DNA from: Mycolicibacterium sp. MU0053
GTDB lineage: Bacteria; Actinomycetota; Actinomycetes; Mycobacteriales; Mycobacteriaceae
DNA length: 64,000 nucleotides
Assembly (NCBI RefSeq): GCF_963378095.1
Contig: NZ_OY726397.1
Span: 4,278,001-4,342,000 of the forward strand
Direction of reading: 5' to 3'
Below the pieces are notes generated by a model. The model worked only from the letters and a program-made list of their open reading frames with translations. It was not told the DNA's origin and searched no databases. Positions 1 to 8,380 of this stretch are shown piece by piece. Made by a program: the position numbers and the translations under genes. Position 1 is the stretch's first letter. Each line of letters starts with the position of its first letter.

Positions 1-1031
1 ATGCGCGGGATGTCGGCCACGCTGTCGAGTTCGGCGACGCAGTCCAACGACCGGGCGATCGGCTGCAGCCGGGTCAGGACGTCATCGAGATCCTCGGTCA
101 CCAGCCGCTCGTTGCTGTCCGCATCGAGGATGATGACCGCGTCGAGGCCGTACCGCGCGGCGCGCCACTTGTTCTCCTGCACGTGCCACGGCGGCATGGT
201 CGGCAGCGCCTCGCCGGCGTCGAGGCGCCGATCCAGGTCCACGATGAGGCAGTGCGTCAGCGCGACCAGCGCGGCCAGTTCCCGGACGTTGGAGATGCCG
301 TCGAAGATCCGCACCTCGATCGTGCCGAGATGCGGCGACGGTCGGACGTCCCACCGGACCTCGTTGATCTGATCGATGATGCCGGTTTTCTTCTGGTCGG
401 CGACGAAACCCTCGAACTCGCGCCAGGTTTGGAACTGGAACGGCAGCCCCGCGGTGGGCAACTGCTGGAACATCATCGACCGGTTGCTGGCGTACCCGGT
501 GTCGGCGCCGGCCCACCACGGCGAGGACGCCGACAGCGCCAACAGGTGCGGGTACTGGTTGAGCAGCGCGGAGATGATCGGCATCACCTTGTGCGACGAC
601 GACACCCCGACGTGGACGTGCACCCCCCAGATCAACATCTGCCGGCCCCACCACTGGGTGCGTTTGATCAGCTCGGCGTAGCGCGGGGCGTCGGTGAGTT
701 GCTGCGAATCCCACGTGGCGAAGGGATGCGTGCCCGCGCAGAACAATTCCATGTTGCGGGCCCGCACCACCTGCTTGACCGAGCTCAGGGTGCCGCGCAG
801 ATCGTTCACCGCCTCGGCGGTGTTGCGGCAGATCCCGGTGACCAATTCGATGGTGTTCCGCAGCAATTCTTGGTGGACGTGCGGGTTCTCACCGAATTCG
901 GCGATCACCTCCGCGGCCTCGTTGCTCAGGTCGCGGGTGTCGGCATCGACGAGGGCGAACTCCCATTCGACGCCGACCGTGGGCCGGTAGGAGCCGGCGA
1001 AGTCGATCCGGTTATTGGCCGGAGATGACAC
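1..1031 (-). CDS. YbdK-type carboxylate-amine ligase (glutamate-cysteine ligase family 2), 3' end cut off
   Basis: The protein reads from a GTG at 1031 as an ATP-grasp-like GCS2 enzyme. Early residues include [11 protein letters not shown], followed by [11 protein letters not shown], the metal/substrate region GVHVHVG, and [17 protein letters not shown]. This matches the recalled Rv0433 protein of about 376 residues. About 343 codons lie in the window, so roughly 30 residues are missing past position 1. The GTG gives [20 protein letters not shown]. It overlaps the sodC stop by 20 nt, so the gene is probably co-transcribed with sodC. YbdK proteins ligate a carboxylate to an amine with weak glutamate-cysteine ligase activity. 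Mycobacteria make mycothiol rather than glutathione, so the true substrate is uncertain. Confidence 0.92.
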   Translation of the reverse strand, partial: MSSPANNRIDFAGSYRPTVGVEWEFALVDADTRDLSNEAAEVIAEFGENPHVHQELLRNTIELVTGICRNTAEAVNDLRGTLSSVKQVVRARNMELFCAGTHPFATWDSQQLTDAPRYAELIKRTQWWGRQMLIWGVHVHVGVSSSHKVMPIISALLNQYPHLLALSASSPWWAGADTGYASNRSMMFQQLPTAGLPFQFQTWREFEGFVADQKKTGIIDQINEVRWDVRPSPHLGTIEVRIFDGISNVRELAALVALTHCLIVDLDRRLDAGEALPTMPPWHVQENKWRAARYGLDAVIILDADSNERLVTEDLDDVLTRLQPIARSLDCVAELDSVADIPR

Positions 1032-1692
1032 CGCAGGCCACTCGCTTACCGGCGTCGCCGGTGGCCATGGTGGTCTCATCCGGGCCCGGAGTGCCGTTGA
1101 CCTGGTTGTACCGCTCCGGCGGGATGTTGGCGAAGTTGTCCGCCTGCTCGTGGATCATGATCGCGGTCTGCTCACCGCTGAGCAGGTCCTCTTCGGTGAA
1201 GGCGTCGGTGGTGGTCACCAGCAGCGCCGAGCCGTCCTCGCGCACCTGCAGCGAGGTCAGGTCACCGCTGGCCGGGTGTCCGCTGTGACCGGGCACCTGG
1301 AAATGTCCACCGGCCGAAAGGAAGTCGCCGGGCGCGCCGCCGTCGGGCGCCACCGAGTTCGGCTCACACTTGCCGACCGAATGGATGTGCAGGCCGTGGA
1401 AACCGGGCGTCAGCTTCCCGGTGCCGGTGGTCTCCACGGTGACGGTGGCGTGGCCGCTGCTGAACTCGAACCTGGCGGTCGCGACCTGCGCGCCGGAGGC
1501 GTCGTTGATCGGCACCGTGAGCTTGTCGGCGCCGCCACCGTGGCCGTCGTCGACTCCGGACGGGGCCGGTGAGCCGGTCCAAACCGACGGCGTGGTGCCG
1601 GGCGCGTCGGAGGGGTTCTCTCCGGGCGGCGAGCAGGCGGCCAGCAGGGCAAGGGGGGCAGCAAACAGGACTGCAGCGGCGGGCTTGAGCAT
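1012..1692 (-). CDS. sodC: Cu/Zn-type superoxide dismutase lipoprotein SodC
   Basis: This 226-aa protein dismutates superoxide at the cell surface. It starts at ATG 1692 with a lipoprotein signal ending in LLAAC, so Cys20 is the predicted lipidation site. A low-complexity linker precedes the SOD domain. The domain shows [14 protein letters not shown] (copper histidines), [11 protein letters not shown], the [16 protein letters not shown] segment with the last copper histidine, and [21 protein letters not shown]. The paired Cys near HSVGKC and VACGV should form the conserved disulfide. A TTG at 1719 would overlap virR and destroy the signal peptide layout, so it was not used. The gene lies 10 nt after virR and overlaps the ligase gene. 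Mycobacterial SodC is known to function without zinc. Confidence 0.96.
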   Translation of the reverse strand: MLKPAAAVLFAAPLALLAACSPPGENPSDAPGTTPSVWTGSPAPSGVDDGHGGGADKLTVPINDASGAQVATARFEFSSGHATVTVETTGTGKLTPGFHGLHIHSVGKCEPNSVAPDGGAPGDFLSAGGHFQVPGHSGHPASGDLTSLQVREDGSALLVTTTDAFTEEDLLSGEQTAIMIHEQADNFANIPPERYNQVNGTPGPDETTMATGDAGKRVACGVISGQ

Positions 1693-1702
1693 AGGCAGAA
1701 GC

Positions 1703-2179
1703 CTAACCTGTGACGACAACGATCACGCCCGGTGGCTGCTCCATTAGTTCGGGAAGTCGGGGCTCAACTGGGGCTTCCAGCGCTCGACCGACGTCTTCGG
1801 CGGCGGCTTGCTCGCCCTCGGCATCGCCGAAGTACACCGTGGTGACCTCCACGCTGGGCAGCGTCAGGTTGCCGGTCTCGGTGACCGGGAAGCCCTCGTC
1901 CCGCAACCGGGTCGCCGCCCGATCGGCCGCGCCCGCGACCTCGGAGATGTTGTAGACCCGCACGTCGGCCCGGGGCGCGGGCTCCGCTTCGGCGGGTTCC
2001 TCGGTCGGACTGGGCGTCGCCGAGGTGGTGGTGACGGTGGCCGCCGAGGTGCCGTCCTCGTCGTCGCCTCCGCCCAGGGCCTGGAAGCCGACCAGCAGAA
2101 AGATGACTCCCAGGAAGAGCAGCACCATCACCATGGCGCGCAGGGGTAGGCCGGAGGAATCCGGGACGCGCTCGTTCAT
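1703..2179 (-). CDS. virR: VirR/LytR_C-domain membrane protein
   Basis: This 158-aa protein has a short cytoplasmic N-terminus ([16 protein letters not shown]) and one transmembrane helix at about residues 13-32. An acidic Thr/Pro-rich linker follows, then a C-terminal LytR_C-type domain of alternating strands ([20 protein letters not shown] to the end). The N-terminus closely matches recalled Rv0431 (VirR), a protein linked to envelope integrity and vesicle release in M. tuberculosis. The start at 2179 was chosen for this match. An upstream in-frame start at 2251 would add a poorly conserved extension. It sits between the DUF3263 gene and sodC, all on the minus strand, as in other mycobacteria. 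Confidence 0.9.
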   Translation of the reverse strand: MNERVPDSSGLPLRAMVMVLLFLGVIFLLVGFQALGGGDDEDGTSAATVTTTSATPSPTEEPAEAEPAPRADVRVYNISEVAGAADRAATRLRDEGFPVTETGNLTLPSVEVTTVYFGDAEGEQAAAEDVGRALEAPVEPRLPELMEQPPGVIVVVTG

Positions 2180-2208
2180 CCGGCCCAGCCTAGCGGGTAC
2201 GACGTAGT

Positions 2209-2234
2209 GGTTCGCGGAGCCTGCGGAGCGAACC
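2209..2234. repeat. Inverted repeat between the DUF3263 gene and virR
   Basis: GGTTCGC at 2209-2215 pairs with GCGAACC at 2228-2234 around a 12-nt loop. It lies in the 108-nt gap between two minus-strand genes. It could be an RNA hairpin trimming or attenuating readthrough into virR. No U-tract follows, so it is not a classical terminator. Confidence 0.4.
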
Positions 2235-2287
2235 GCGGAGGAGTCCGGCAATCCAGCCTGAGCCGGGCCACCCGGGTGCAGCGAAAA

Positions 2288-2596
2288 TCAGGTGACCTCG
2301 AAGCCCAGCCGGCGGGCGGCGCGCGCCTTCTGCCGGCTGGCCCGCAGTCGGCGCAGGCGCTTCACCAGCATCGGGTCGGCGGCTAGTGCCTCCGGCCGAT
2401 CCACCAGCGCGTTGAGCACCTGGTAATAGCGCGTCGCCGACATCGAGAACAGCTCTTTGATTGCCTCTTCCTTCGCGCCGGCGTACTTCCACCACTGCCG
2501 CTCGAAGGACAAAATGTCGTGCTCGCGACGGGTCAGCCCATCGGTGAGCTCAGCGTCATCACCCGACCGCTCAGCCCTTGCCATGGCGCCGTCCAT
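2288..2596 (-). CDS. DUF3263-domain protein (probable small DNA-binding protein)
   Basis: This 102-aa basic protein is almost identical in its core to the recalled Rv0430 product. It has LTRREHDILSFERQWWKYAGAKEEAIKELFSMSATRYYQVLNAL, which reads like a sigma-factor-like helix-turn-helix, then an Arg/Lys-rich tail (RRLRASRQKARAARRLGF). The start at ATG 2596 gives MDGAMARAER, matching the family. A longer reading frame to 2884 would run across the def promoter and start, so it was rejected. It is the first gene of a DUF3263-virR-sodC-ligase unit and is divergent from def. Its biochemical role is unknown. Confidence 0.88.
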   Translation of the reverse strand: MDGAMARAERSGDDAELTDGLTRREHDILSFERQWWKYAGAKEEAIKELFSMSATRYYQVLNALVDRPEALAADPMLVKRLRRLRASRQKARAARRLGFEVT

Positions 2597-2706
2597 ATCG
2601 TCTTTTGGCCCTTTCGCCACCCGAATCACATCGCTACCTACTGCGCGAACATTCAACCACGCCCGCAACAGTTGACACGGGACCAAACGCCGCGCGTCGG
2701 CTGACT

Positions 2707-2712
2707 TAAGCT
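2707..2712 (+). promoter_or_regulatory. Possible -10 element for def (leaderless)
   Basis: TAAGCT lies 8 nt before the ATG at 2721. This spacing fits a transcript that starts at or next to the start codon. No Shine-Dalgarno sequence precedes def. Confidence 0.4.
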
Positions 2713-2720
2713 TGCCGACC

Positions 2721-3314
2721 ATGGCAGTCAGACCAATTGTGATCGTGGGAGATCCGGTCCTACACACGGCGACCCAACCCGTCCCGGTCGGGCCGGACGG
2801 TTCGCTGCCGGCCGAGTTGGCCGATCTCATCGCCGACATGTACGACACCATGGACGCCGCGTACGGGGTTGGCTTGGCCGCCAATCAGATCGGCGTGTCG
2901 CAGCGCGTATTCGTCTACGACTGCGCCGACGAGCGGGGCAAGACCGCCCGCCGTCGCGGCGTGGTGGTCAATCCGGTGCTGGAGACCTCCGAGGTCCCCG
3001 AGACCATGCCCGACCCGGAGGACGACGACGAGGGCTGCCTCTCGGTGCCCGGCGAATCGTTCCCGACGGGCCGGGCCGACTGGGCGCGGGTGACGGGGCT
3101 GGACGCCGACGGGACCCCGATCAGCATCGAGGGCGAGGGCCTGTTCGCGCGGATGTTGCAGCACGAAACCGGGCACCTCGACGGCTTCCTGTACCTCGAC
3201 CGGCTCATCGGGCGGCATGCCCGCGCGGCGAAGAAGACCGTCAAGCGCAACGGCTGGGGAACACCCGGGCAGTCCTGGATGCCCGGCGAGGTCCCCGACC
3301 CGTTCGGGCACTGA
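2721..3314 (+). CDS. def: Peptide deformylase
   Basis: This 197-aa cytoplasmic metalloenzyme removes the formyl group from the N-terminal Met of new proteins. All three family motifs are present: [10 protein letters not shown] (motif I), EGCLSVPG (motif II, metal Cys) and QHETGHLDG (motif III, HExxH metal histidines and catalytic Glu). The length and C-terminus ([10 protein letters not shown]) match recalled mycobacterial Def. ATG 2721 ([16 protein letters not shown]) is preferred over the TTG at 2712. The GNAT gene starts 2 nt after the stop, so the two genes form an operon as in M. tuberculosis (Rv0429c-Rv0428c). Confidence 0.97.
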   Translation: MAVRPIVIVGDPVLHTATQPVPVGPDGSLPAELADLIADMYDTMDAAYGVGLAANQIGVSQRVFVYDCADERGKTARRRGVVVNPVLETSEVPETMPDPEDDDEGCLSVPGESFPTGRADWARVTGLDADGTPISIEGEGLFARMLQHETGHLDGFLYLDRLIGRHARAAKKTVKRNGWGTPGQSWMPGEVPDPFGH

Positions 3315-3316
3315 CC

Positions 3317-4225
3317 ATGCCGGTCGAGTTGCCCGCGGTGGGCAGTCGGGTCAGCCTCCGGTACCGGCTGCCCGCCGGTTCGGCCTCGCCGCTGACCGAC
3401 GTCGTGGGCTATCTCGACAGTGCGGGCCCAGAGGTGGTGGTGCGCACCAAATCCGGTGAGCTGATCACTGTGGCCGCGGCCGACATCGTCAGCGTGCGTG
3501 AGCTTTCCCACATTCCGGTGCGCAACTCGCAGATCCGCGCGCTCGAGCACGCCGCGGCGATGGCCTGGCCCGGCGTCGAGCAGCAGTGGCTGCACGGCTG
3601 GTTCCTGCGGGCCGGCCACGGCGCCACCAGCCGCGCCAATTCCGCCGTCCCGCTGGAGGTATCGGCTCAGCTGGCCGCGGTCGCCGAGGTCGCCGACTGG
3701 TATCGCGCGCGCGGGCTGGCCGCCTGGCTGGCGCTGCCGGAACGGCTGCTGTCGGTCCGGTCGGAGGGCGTCAAGCACACCCGGGTCATGGTGCGCGACA
3801 TCGACATCACACCGGTGCCCGAATCGGTGCGGTTCGCCGAGGTGCCCGATGCGGCGTGGCGCCGGGGGTACCAACGGGATGTCCCGGTCGAGGTGCTCAC
3901 CGCCGTCGTCGACGGCGAGGTGACCTTCGCGACACTCGACGACGCCGCGGTGGGCAGGGGTGCGGTGACATCGGCGCCCGACGGCACCCGGTGGCTCGGC
4001 ATCTCCTCGGTGCGGGTCGCCGCCGAGCAGCGCGGACGCGGGCACGCCCGCGCCGTGTGCGAGGCATTGCTGGCGTGGGGCGCCGCCCGCGGGGCCGGTC
4101 GCGCCCACGTCCTGGTGCGCTCCGAGAACGCCGCGGCGGTCGCGTTGTACACCGGGCTGGGTTTCCGCCTGCATCACAGCCACCGATACGTGGCGGCCGA
4201 GTCGCTGCTGGGCTTTACGATTTAG
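3317..4225 (+). CDS. GNAT-family N-acetyltransferase (Rv0428c-like)
   Basis: This 302-aa protein has an N-terminal beta-rich part (about residues 1-60, RVSLRYRLPAG...GELITVAAADIVSV), a middle domain, and a C-terminal GNAT domain. The acetyl-CoA-binding motif A reads ISSVRVAAEQRGRGHARAV (about residues 231-250). Motif B follows with SENAAAVALYTGLGFRLHH. The substrate is unknown. Coupling to def (2-nt gap) is conserved in mycobacteria and suggests a link with N-terminal processing of proteins, but that is inference from context only. Confidence 0.88.
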   Translation: MPVELPAVGSRVSLRYRLPAGSASPLTDVVGYLDSAGPEVVVRTKSGELITVAAADIVSVRELSHIPVRNSQIRALEHAAAMAWPGVEQQWLHGWFLRAGHGATSRANSAVPLEVSAQLAAVAEVADWYRARGLAAWLALPERLLSVRSEGVKHTRVMVRDIDITPVPESVRFAEVPDAAWRRGYQRDVPVEVLTAVVDGEVTFATLDDAAVGRGAVTSAPDGTRWLGISSVRVAAEQRGRGHARAVCEALLAWGAARGAGRAHVLVRSENAAAVALYTGLGFRLHHSHRYVAAESLLGFTI

Positions 4226-4228
4226 CGC

Positions 4229-4870
4229 ATGAGCCAACCCGCCGAACCGCGAAAGCGGCTGTGGCAGCGCATGACGCTGGCCCGCTGGCGGAAGACGGGG
4301 GTGGTGGCGCTGTTGGCGGTGACGGCCGCCTTCGGCGGGCTGCGCGAGGCCGACCACGTCACCCCGGTCGCGCTGGAATCGCGTTATGACGCCGGCCCCC
4401 TGGCGATCACCGGTCATTCGGTCGAGGTGGCGTCCGGGGTGCCGTGGTTGCGCATCGACCTGGCCCCGGAATGCCGATTCGTGGTGCTCGACGCGACCAT
4501 CACGAACAACGCCGACGGGGCCGCGCCGATCGCCGAGCAGCGGTTCCTGTCGGGGAATGCCGACGATTGCCGGGACTTCGGCGCGCCCGCGCCCACCGAC
4601 GCCGTCCTGCTGGCCAATCTACCGAACCGGTACGCCGGCTCGTTCCGGGTGCGCGACGGTCAGACGGTTCCGATTGCCGAGCCCGGTTTCACCGAGCGAT
4701 TCCGGCTGGCGTGGGTGGTTTCGGCGGCCGATCTGGCCGGGGTCTCCGACCTGAAGTTCGACTTCCGGAACATGACGCGCGGCTACTCCACGTTCCGGAT
4801 CTCGCGCCAATGGTTCGCCGACGAGGACCGCTACGGCGAGCTCACGGTGGCCAACCCGGTGACCGCGTGA
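4229..4870 (+). CDS. Membrane-anchored extracytoplasmic protein, first of three in tandem
   Basis: This 213-aa protein of unknown function has a basic cytoplasmic start (KRLWQRMTLARWRK), one hydrophobic helix at about residues 23-40, and an extracytoplasmic region. Two cysteines in that region (APECRF and NADDCRDF) could form a disulfide. The segment reads like a small beta-sandwich: WLRIDLAPECRFVVLDATITNNADG, then a surface loop and FRLAWVVSAADL. This fits domains of the DUF4352 type only loosely. The start is 3 nt after the GNAT gene, so it may share the def promoter. Its stop overlaps the GTG of the next gene (GTGA). Confidence 0.72.
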   Translation: MSQPAEPRKRLWQRMTLARWRKTGVVALLAVTAAFGGLREADHVTPVALESRYDAGPLAITGHSVEVASGVPWLRIDLAPECRFVVLDATITNNADGAAPIAEQRFLSGNADDCRDFGAPAPTDAVLLANLPNRYAGSFRVRDGQTVPIAEPGFTERFRLAWVVSAADLAGVSDLKFDFRNMTRGYSTFRISRQWFADEDRYGELTVANPVTA

Positions 4871-5442
4871 CCGGCCGGACCCTGCTGCCGCCGGCGCGGG
4901 TGGGGCTGGCGTTGGCCCTGGTGGCCGCGGCCATGCTGCTGTGGAAGAACATGCCCACGAAGACGGACACCTGGGCGCCGATCGCGGTGGACGCGCGCGT
5001 GGGCGAACGCGTCGTCGGCCGCGATCTCGCGGTGACGGTGCACCGCGTCGACCTGGTGAGCGCGCTGACGCTGCAGCAGCGCGGGCAACCGGTCCGGGTG
5101 CCGGCCACCGCGGCGTGGCTGGTGTTCTCGCTCACCTACGAGCCCTTGCACAACGACGGGCGCCCCGTGCTGCAGCTGGTCGCCGACGGCCGCAACTACC
5201 AATCCAACCTCGGCTCGTTCCGCGGACCGGCCGTGGCCGCCGGGACCTCCAAGCGCGGGGTCGCCGCGTTCGAACTGCCGAACATCCCGGCCGCGGCGGT
5301 CTTCAAGGTGGCCAACCAAACCCGGGAACGCTGGGGCAACCCGCTCGACGCCCCGCTGGACTCGCAGATCGCGCTGCCGGTCGACGTCGCGGCGCTGTCG
5401 TTGCACGATGCGGCGGACCTCGACGCCCTGGCGGCCGGATGA
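4867..5442 (+). CDS. Membrane-anchored extracytoplasmic protein, second of three in tandem
   Basis: This 191-aa protein starts at GTG 4867, overlapping the previous stop by 4 nt. It has one transmembrane helix (about residues 9-23, GLALALVAAAMLLW). The exported domain begins RVGERVVGRDLAVTVHRVDLVSALTLQ and contains AWLVFSLTYEPLHNDGRPVLQLVADGRNYQSN. The layout (one helix, then a beta-rich domain comparing a property to defaults) parallels its two neighbours. Sequence identity among the three is low by eye. The function is unknown. The stop overlaps the next ATG (ATGA), which indicates translational coupling. Confidence 0.72.
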   Translation: MTGRTLLPPARVGLALALVAAAMLLWKNMPTKTDTWAPIAVDARVGERVVGRDLAVTVHRVDLVSALTLQQRGQPVRVPATAAWLVFSLTYEPLHNDGRPVLQLVADGRNYQSNLGSFRGPAVAAGTSKRGVAAFELPNIPAAAVFKVANQTRERWGNPLDAPLDSQIALPVDVAALSLHDAADLDALAAG

Positions 5443-5999
5443 GGTCCTGGTTGACCCGGCACCGCTGGGCGTTCCCGGTGATCGCGGTGACCATCGCGCT
5501 GATCGGCGCCACGGTGATCTACCCGATGTGGTGGCGCAACATGGGCTATCTGCAGGCCGCCGAGAACGTCGCTGCCGGCGACTCGGTCGACATCGACGGC
5601 GTGCGGTGGCGGCTCGCGCCGCTCGCCCCGCCGGATTTCGTCGACGCCGACACCGCCCCGGGCACCCGCCCGGTGCTTTACGTGCTGACGCATGAGGTCG
5701 ACGGGCGGTCCTCGACGGTGCCGGATCGCTACGCGAAGTGCGAAGTGGCATTCGTCGACGACGCGGGCCGACGCTGGTTGCCGCGGGCCCTGCCGTTCGG
5801 CTCCTACCCGTGGCTGGAAGCCGAGGGGCTGACGGCGGACTGTCGCAAGCCGCTGCCGTTGGTCGCCTACGCGCAGGTACCGGCAGACGCCGAGATCAGC
5901 GCGGTCGAATTGCTGTTGAGCAAGTTTGCCGACGAGAACCTGCGGGTGGCGCCGGATGTGTCGGAACTAACGACGGTCGTCCGATTCGACACCCGCTGA
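5439..5999 (+). CDS. Membrane-anchored extracytoplasmic protein, third of three in tandem
   Basis: This 186-aa protein starts at ATG 5439 and overlaps the preceding stop. Its N-terminal helix is about residues 11-28 (FPVIAVTIALIGATVIYP). The exported part has two cysteines (YAKCEVAF, TADCRKPL). It ends FDTR, 33 nt inside the 3' end of the convergent membrane-protein gene. No enzyme motif is visible. A membrane complex formed by the three tandem products is plausible from the translational coupling, but that is inference. Confidence 0.72.
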   Translation: MRSWLTRHRWAFPVIAVTIALIGATVIYPMWWRNMGYLQAAENVAAGDSVDIDGVRWRLAPLAPPDFVDADTAPGTRPVLYVLTHEVDGRSSTVPDRYAKCEVAFVDDAGRRWLPRALPFGSYPWLEAEGLTADCRKPLPLVAYAQVPADAEISAVELLLSKFADENLRVAPDVSELTTVVRFDTR

Positions 6000-7271
6000 A
6001 CGCAATTCGCCCGCCTGGGCGCGCACCTGGTCGACGCAGTACAGGTAGGTGGCGGCGACCAGGCAGATCCGCAGCGGTTCGATGAGCGCGCCGATGCCGA
6101 TCCGGATCGCGTCGGCGAAGCTCTCCCACCACGGCCACGGGTGCGGCCCCAGCAGCACCGCGATCCACCGGAACAGATAGCCGTCGGTGACCTTGATGTC
6201 GAAGTACGCGCCGCCGGGCGCGAGCACCAGCAACCCGATGTAGGCCGCCACGAAGAACGAGATCGGCAGCAGCCCGCCGTGCAGGATCAGCCGGCCCGCG
6301 TCGACGATGGAGCCGAACCGGCCGAGCTGGCCGCGGATGAATTCCAGCAGCCGGGACTGCAATTCGCCCGGGACCCGCTGCCAGCGCGGCTGCAGGACGG
6401 TGCGACTGAGTTCCAGCGCGTGGGCGGCGACGACGTCGGCGCGGTGCCCGAGCATCACCCGCCGGGCCCCGGCCCACGTCGGCGTGAACGGGGTGCCGTA
6501 CACCGAGGCGGTGATCGCCAGCCAGGCCAACGACAGTCCCAGCACGGGGACCAGCAGCGCGGTCAGCGCACCCACCCAGGACCACCACTGGTTGAGGATC
6601 GCGAAGTGGGAGAACACCTCGGCGCGCGTTTCGTCGAGCCACACCATCGCGCGCCGCTCGGCGATCCACTTCGGCGAGCCGAACAGGGCCGCCGCGCCAG
6701 CCTGCAGCGTCAGGAAGATCCACAGCACCTCGAAGTACACCGCGAGCGCCATGGTCCAGCGGGGCAGCTTGCCGCGGAATCGGGTGATCAGCTGGCGCAA
6801 CACGAACGCCACCGCGATCACCACCCAGACGTCGCCGCCGACCTGCCCCGAGGTGACTTCCCGGACGGCCTCCGCATCGCCCTGATAGACGGTGGTGAAG
6901 TCGACGGTGGTGACGTAGATGTAGTAATCCTCGTAGATCAGCTTCCAGGTCGCATAGATCACCAGAAACGGCAGGATCGCCGTCATCAGGATGTCGGTTG
7001 TCCCCCTTGCGTTCTGGCCGTCGTCGCCGACGTGCTGCAGGCCGGGGGTCACCGCGCGGATCGCCAGGAACATGCCGAGGAAGGTCAGCAACCGGACGAT
7101 GGGCGCCAGCACCACCACCAGGCTGCCCCAGGTCCGGCCGTGCGACAGGCCCACCTCGATGGCGCCCTGCAGCACCCAGTACCGCACGAACCAGCCCACC
7201 AGATACAGCGCGACCAGTGTCGGCCAGGTCTGCCACCACAGCCGGACCGTGTCCGCCGCGATCGTGCGCAT
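5967..7271 (-). CDS. Polytopic membrane protein of unknown function
   Basis: This 434-aa protein starts at ATG 7271 behind a strong ribosome-binding site (GGGGGGAG ending about 5 nt upstream). A longer frame to 7445 would overlap xthA antisense and lacks membrane character. About six to eight hydrophobic segments are visible, including TWPTLVALYLVGWFVRYWVL, LGLSLAWLAITASVYG and PISFFVAAYIGLLVLAPGG. A conserved-looking amphipathic stretch (WAGARRVMLGHRADVVAAHALELSRTVL) lies between them. No transporter signature was recognised. The 3' end overlaps the convergent gene by 33 nt, so mutual antisense effects are possible. Confidence 0.78.
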   Translation of the reverse strand: MRTIAADTVRLWWQTWPTLVALYLVGWFVRYWVLQGAIEVGLSHGRTWGSLVVVLAPIVRLLTFLGMFLAIRAVTPGLQHVGDDGQNARGTTDILMTAILPFLVIYATWKLIYEDYYIYVTTVDFTTVYQGDAEAVREVTSGQVGGDVWVVIAVAFVLRQLITRFRGKLPRWTMALAVYFEVLWIFLTLQAGAAALFGSPKWIAERRAMVWLDETRAEVFSHFAILNQWWSWVGALTALLVPVLGLSLAWLAITASVYGTPFTPTWAGARRVMLGHRADVVAAHALELSRTVLQPRWQRVPGELQSRLLEFIRGQLGRFGSIVDAGRLILHGGLLPISFFVAAYIGLLVLAPGGAYFDIKVTDGYLFRWIAVLLGPHPWPWWESFADAIRIGIGALIEPLRICLVAATYLYCVDQVRAQAGELRSAGVESDDRR

Positions 7272-7319
7272 CTTCGCTCCCCCCTTCCGGCGGGAACAAT
7301 AGCGCGAAGCGCGAGGCCC

Positions 7320-7325
7320 TACGAT
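7320..7325 (+). promoter_or_regulatory. -10 element for leaderless xthA
   Basis: TACGAT ends 7 nt before the xthA ATG at 7333. No ribosome-binding site is present, so transcription probably starts at the A of the ATG. Confidence 0.6.
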
Positions 7326-7332
7326 CTGATCC

Positions 7333-8154
7333 ATGCGCCTGGCCACCTGGAACGTCAACTCCATCCGCACCCGCGTGGACCGGGTGGTCGACTGGCTGGG
7401 CCGGGCCGACGTCGACGTGCTGGCCATGCAGGAAACCAAGTGCACCGATGCCCAGTTCCCGACGATGCCGTTCGCGGCGCTGGGCTACGAGGTCGCCCAC
7501 GTGGGCCTCAACCAGTGGAACGGCGTGGCCATCGCGTCCCGGGTGGGCCTGGAAAACATCGAGGTCGGGTTCGAGGGGCAGCCGACGTGGTCGGGCAAAC
7601 CCGATGTGGAGGCCGCCGCCGAGGCGCGCGCACTGGGTGCGACGTGCGGCGGAGTGCGGGTGTGGAGCCTGTATGTGCCCAACGGGCGCACGCTGGAGGA
7701 TCCGCACTACCGCTACAAGCTGGAATGGCTCGCGGCCCTGCGGGATACGGCGGCCGGTTGGCTGCGCGACGATCCGGCGCTGCCGATCGCGTTGGTCGGC
7801 GACTGGAACATCGCCCCGCAGGATGACGACGTCTGGGACATCACCGCATTCGAGGGCCGCACGCACGTCTCCGAGGCCGAGCGCGCCGCGTTCGACGCCA
7901 TGACCGAGGCCCAATTCACCGATGTGGTGCGGCCTTTCACCCCCGGGCCCGGCGTCTACACCTACTGGGATTACACCCGATTGGCATTCCAGAAGCGCCG
8001 CGGCATGCGGATCGACTTCATCCTTGGCTCACCGGCGTTGGCCGAGCGGGTCACGCACGCCGAGATCGTCAAGGACGAACGCCGCCCGGGCAAGAAGGGC
8101 AGCATCGCGCCGAGCGATCACGCGCCGGTGTTGGTGGAGTTGGCGGACGGGTAG
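7333..8154 (+). CDS. xthA: Exodeoxyribonuclease III
   Basis: This 273-aa AP endonuclease/3'-5' exonuclease acts in base excision repair in the cytoplasm. It carries the family motifs LATWNVNSIRTR (metal-binding Asn), LAMQETKC (catalytic Glu), SLYVPNG (Tyr), VGDWNIAP (catalytic Asp and Asn), MRIDFILGS and the final SDHAP (catalytic Asp-His). It is the counterpart of recalled Rv0427c. It is divergent from the membrane-protein gene and is followed by a strong hairpin at 8177. Confidence 0.96.
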   Translation: MRLATWNVNSIRTRVDRVVDWLGRADVDVLAMQETKCTDAQFPTMPFAALGYEVAHVGLNQWNGVAIASRVGLENIEVGFEGQPTWSGKPDVEAAAEARALGATCGGVRVWSLYVPNGRTLEDPHYRYKLEWLAALRDTAAGWLRDDPALPIALVGDWNIAPQDDDVWDITAFEGRTHVSEAERAAFDAMTEAQFTDVVRPFTPGPGVYTYWDYTRLAFQKRRGMRIDFILGSPALAERVTHAEIVKDERRPGKKGSIAPSDHAPVLVELADG

Positions 8155-8176
8155 TCGCAGCGGCGACACCACCAAC

Positions 8177-8195
8177 CCGGGGCGCCTCGCCCCGG
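8177..8195 (+). terminator. Hairpin downstream of xthA
   Basis: CCGGGGCG at 8177-8184 pairs perfectly with CGCCCCGG at 8188-8195 around CCT, 22 nt after the xthA stop. No U-tract follows, which is common for mycobacterial terminators. It probably insulates xthA from the accessory cassette. Confidence 0.6.
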
Positions 8196-8380
8196 CGGTT
8201 CCATTCACCCTGAATTTATTCATTTCGCGGCCCACCACCCGGTGTTACTTTTTCTTCTCGGGACCTGACCCACTTTTCCCATGGCCCCGCAATTGCCGTT
8301 GCAAACAACGGCTCCGCTGATGCCCCCATTCGCGTTGGCGGTGCGCTCCCCTCCCGACCACAACGAATACGAGAGACGAC
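8196..8380 (+). promoter_or_regulatory. Structured, AT-richer leader of the CysK-like cassette
   Basis: This gap holds three half-sites: ATTCA (8203-8207), TGAAT (8211-8215) and ATTCA (8218-8222). They form ATTCA-CCC-TGAAT and TGAAT-TT-ATTCA inverted repeats that look like a repressor or activator site. A pyrimidine run (ACTTTTTCTTCT) lies near 8245-8256. A perfect 7-bp hairpin, GCCGTTG (8295-8301) with CAACGGC (8306-8312) and loop CAAA, follows. No SAM, cobalamin or T-box consensus was recognised. The region is less GC-rich than its surroundings, as is the start of the gene that follows. Confidence 0.5.

Noticed and set aside
8196..8380. SAM or T-box riboswitch in the CysK-like leader
   Set aside because: The conserved cores of these classes were not found, only a simple hairpin and half-sites.
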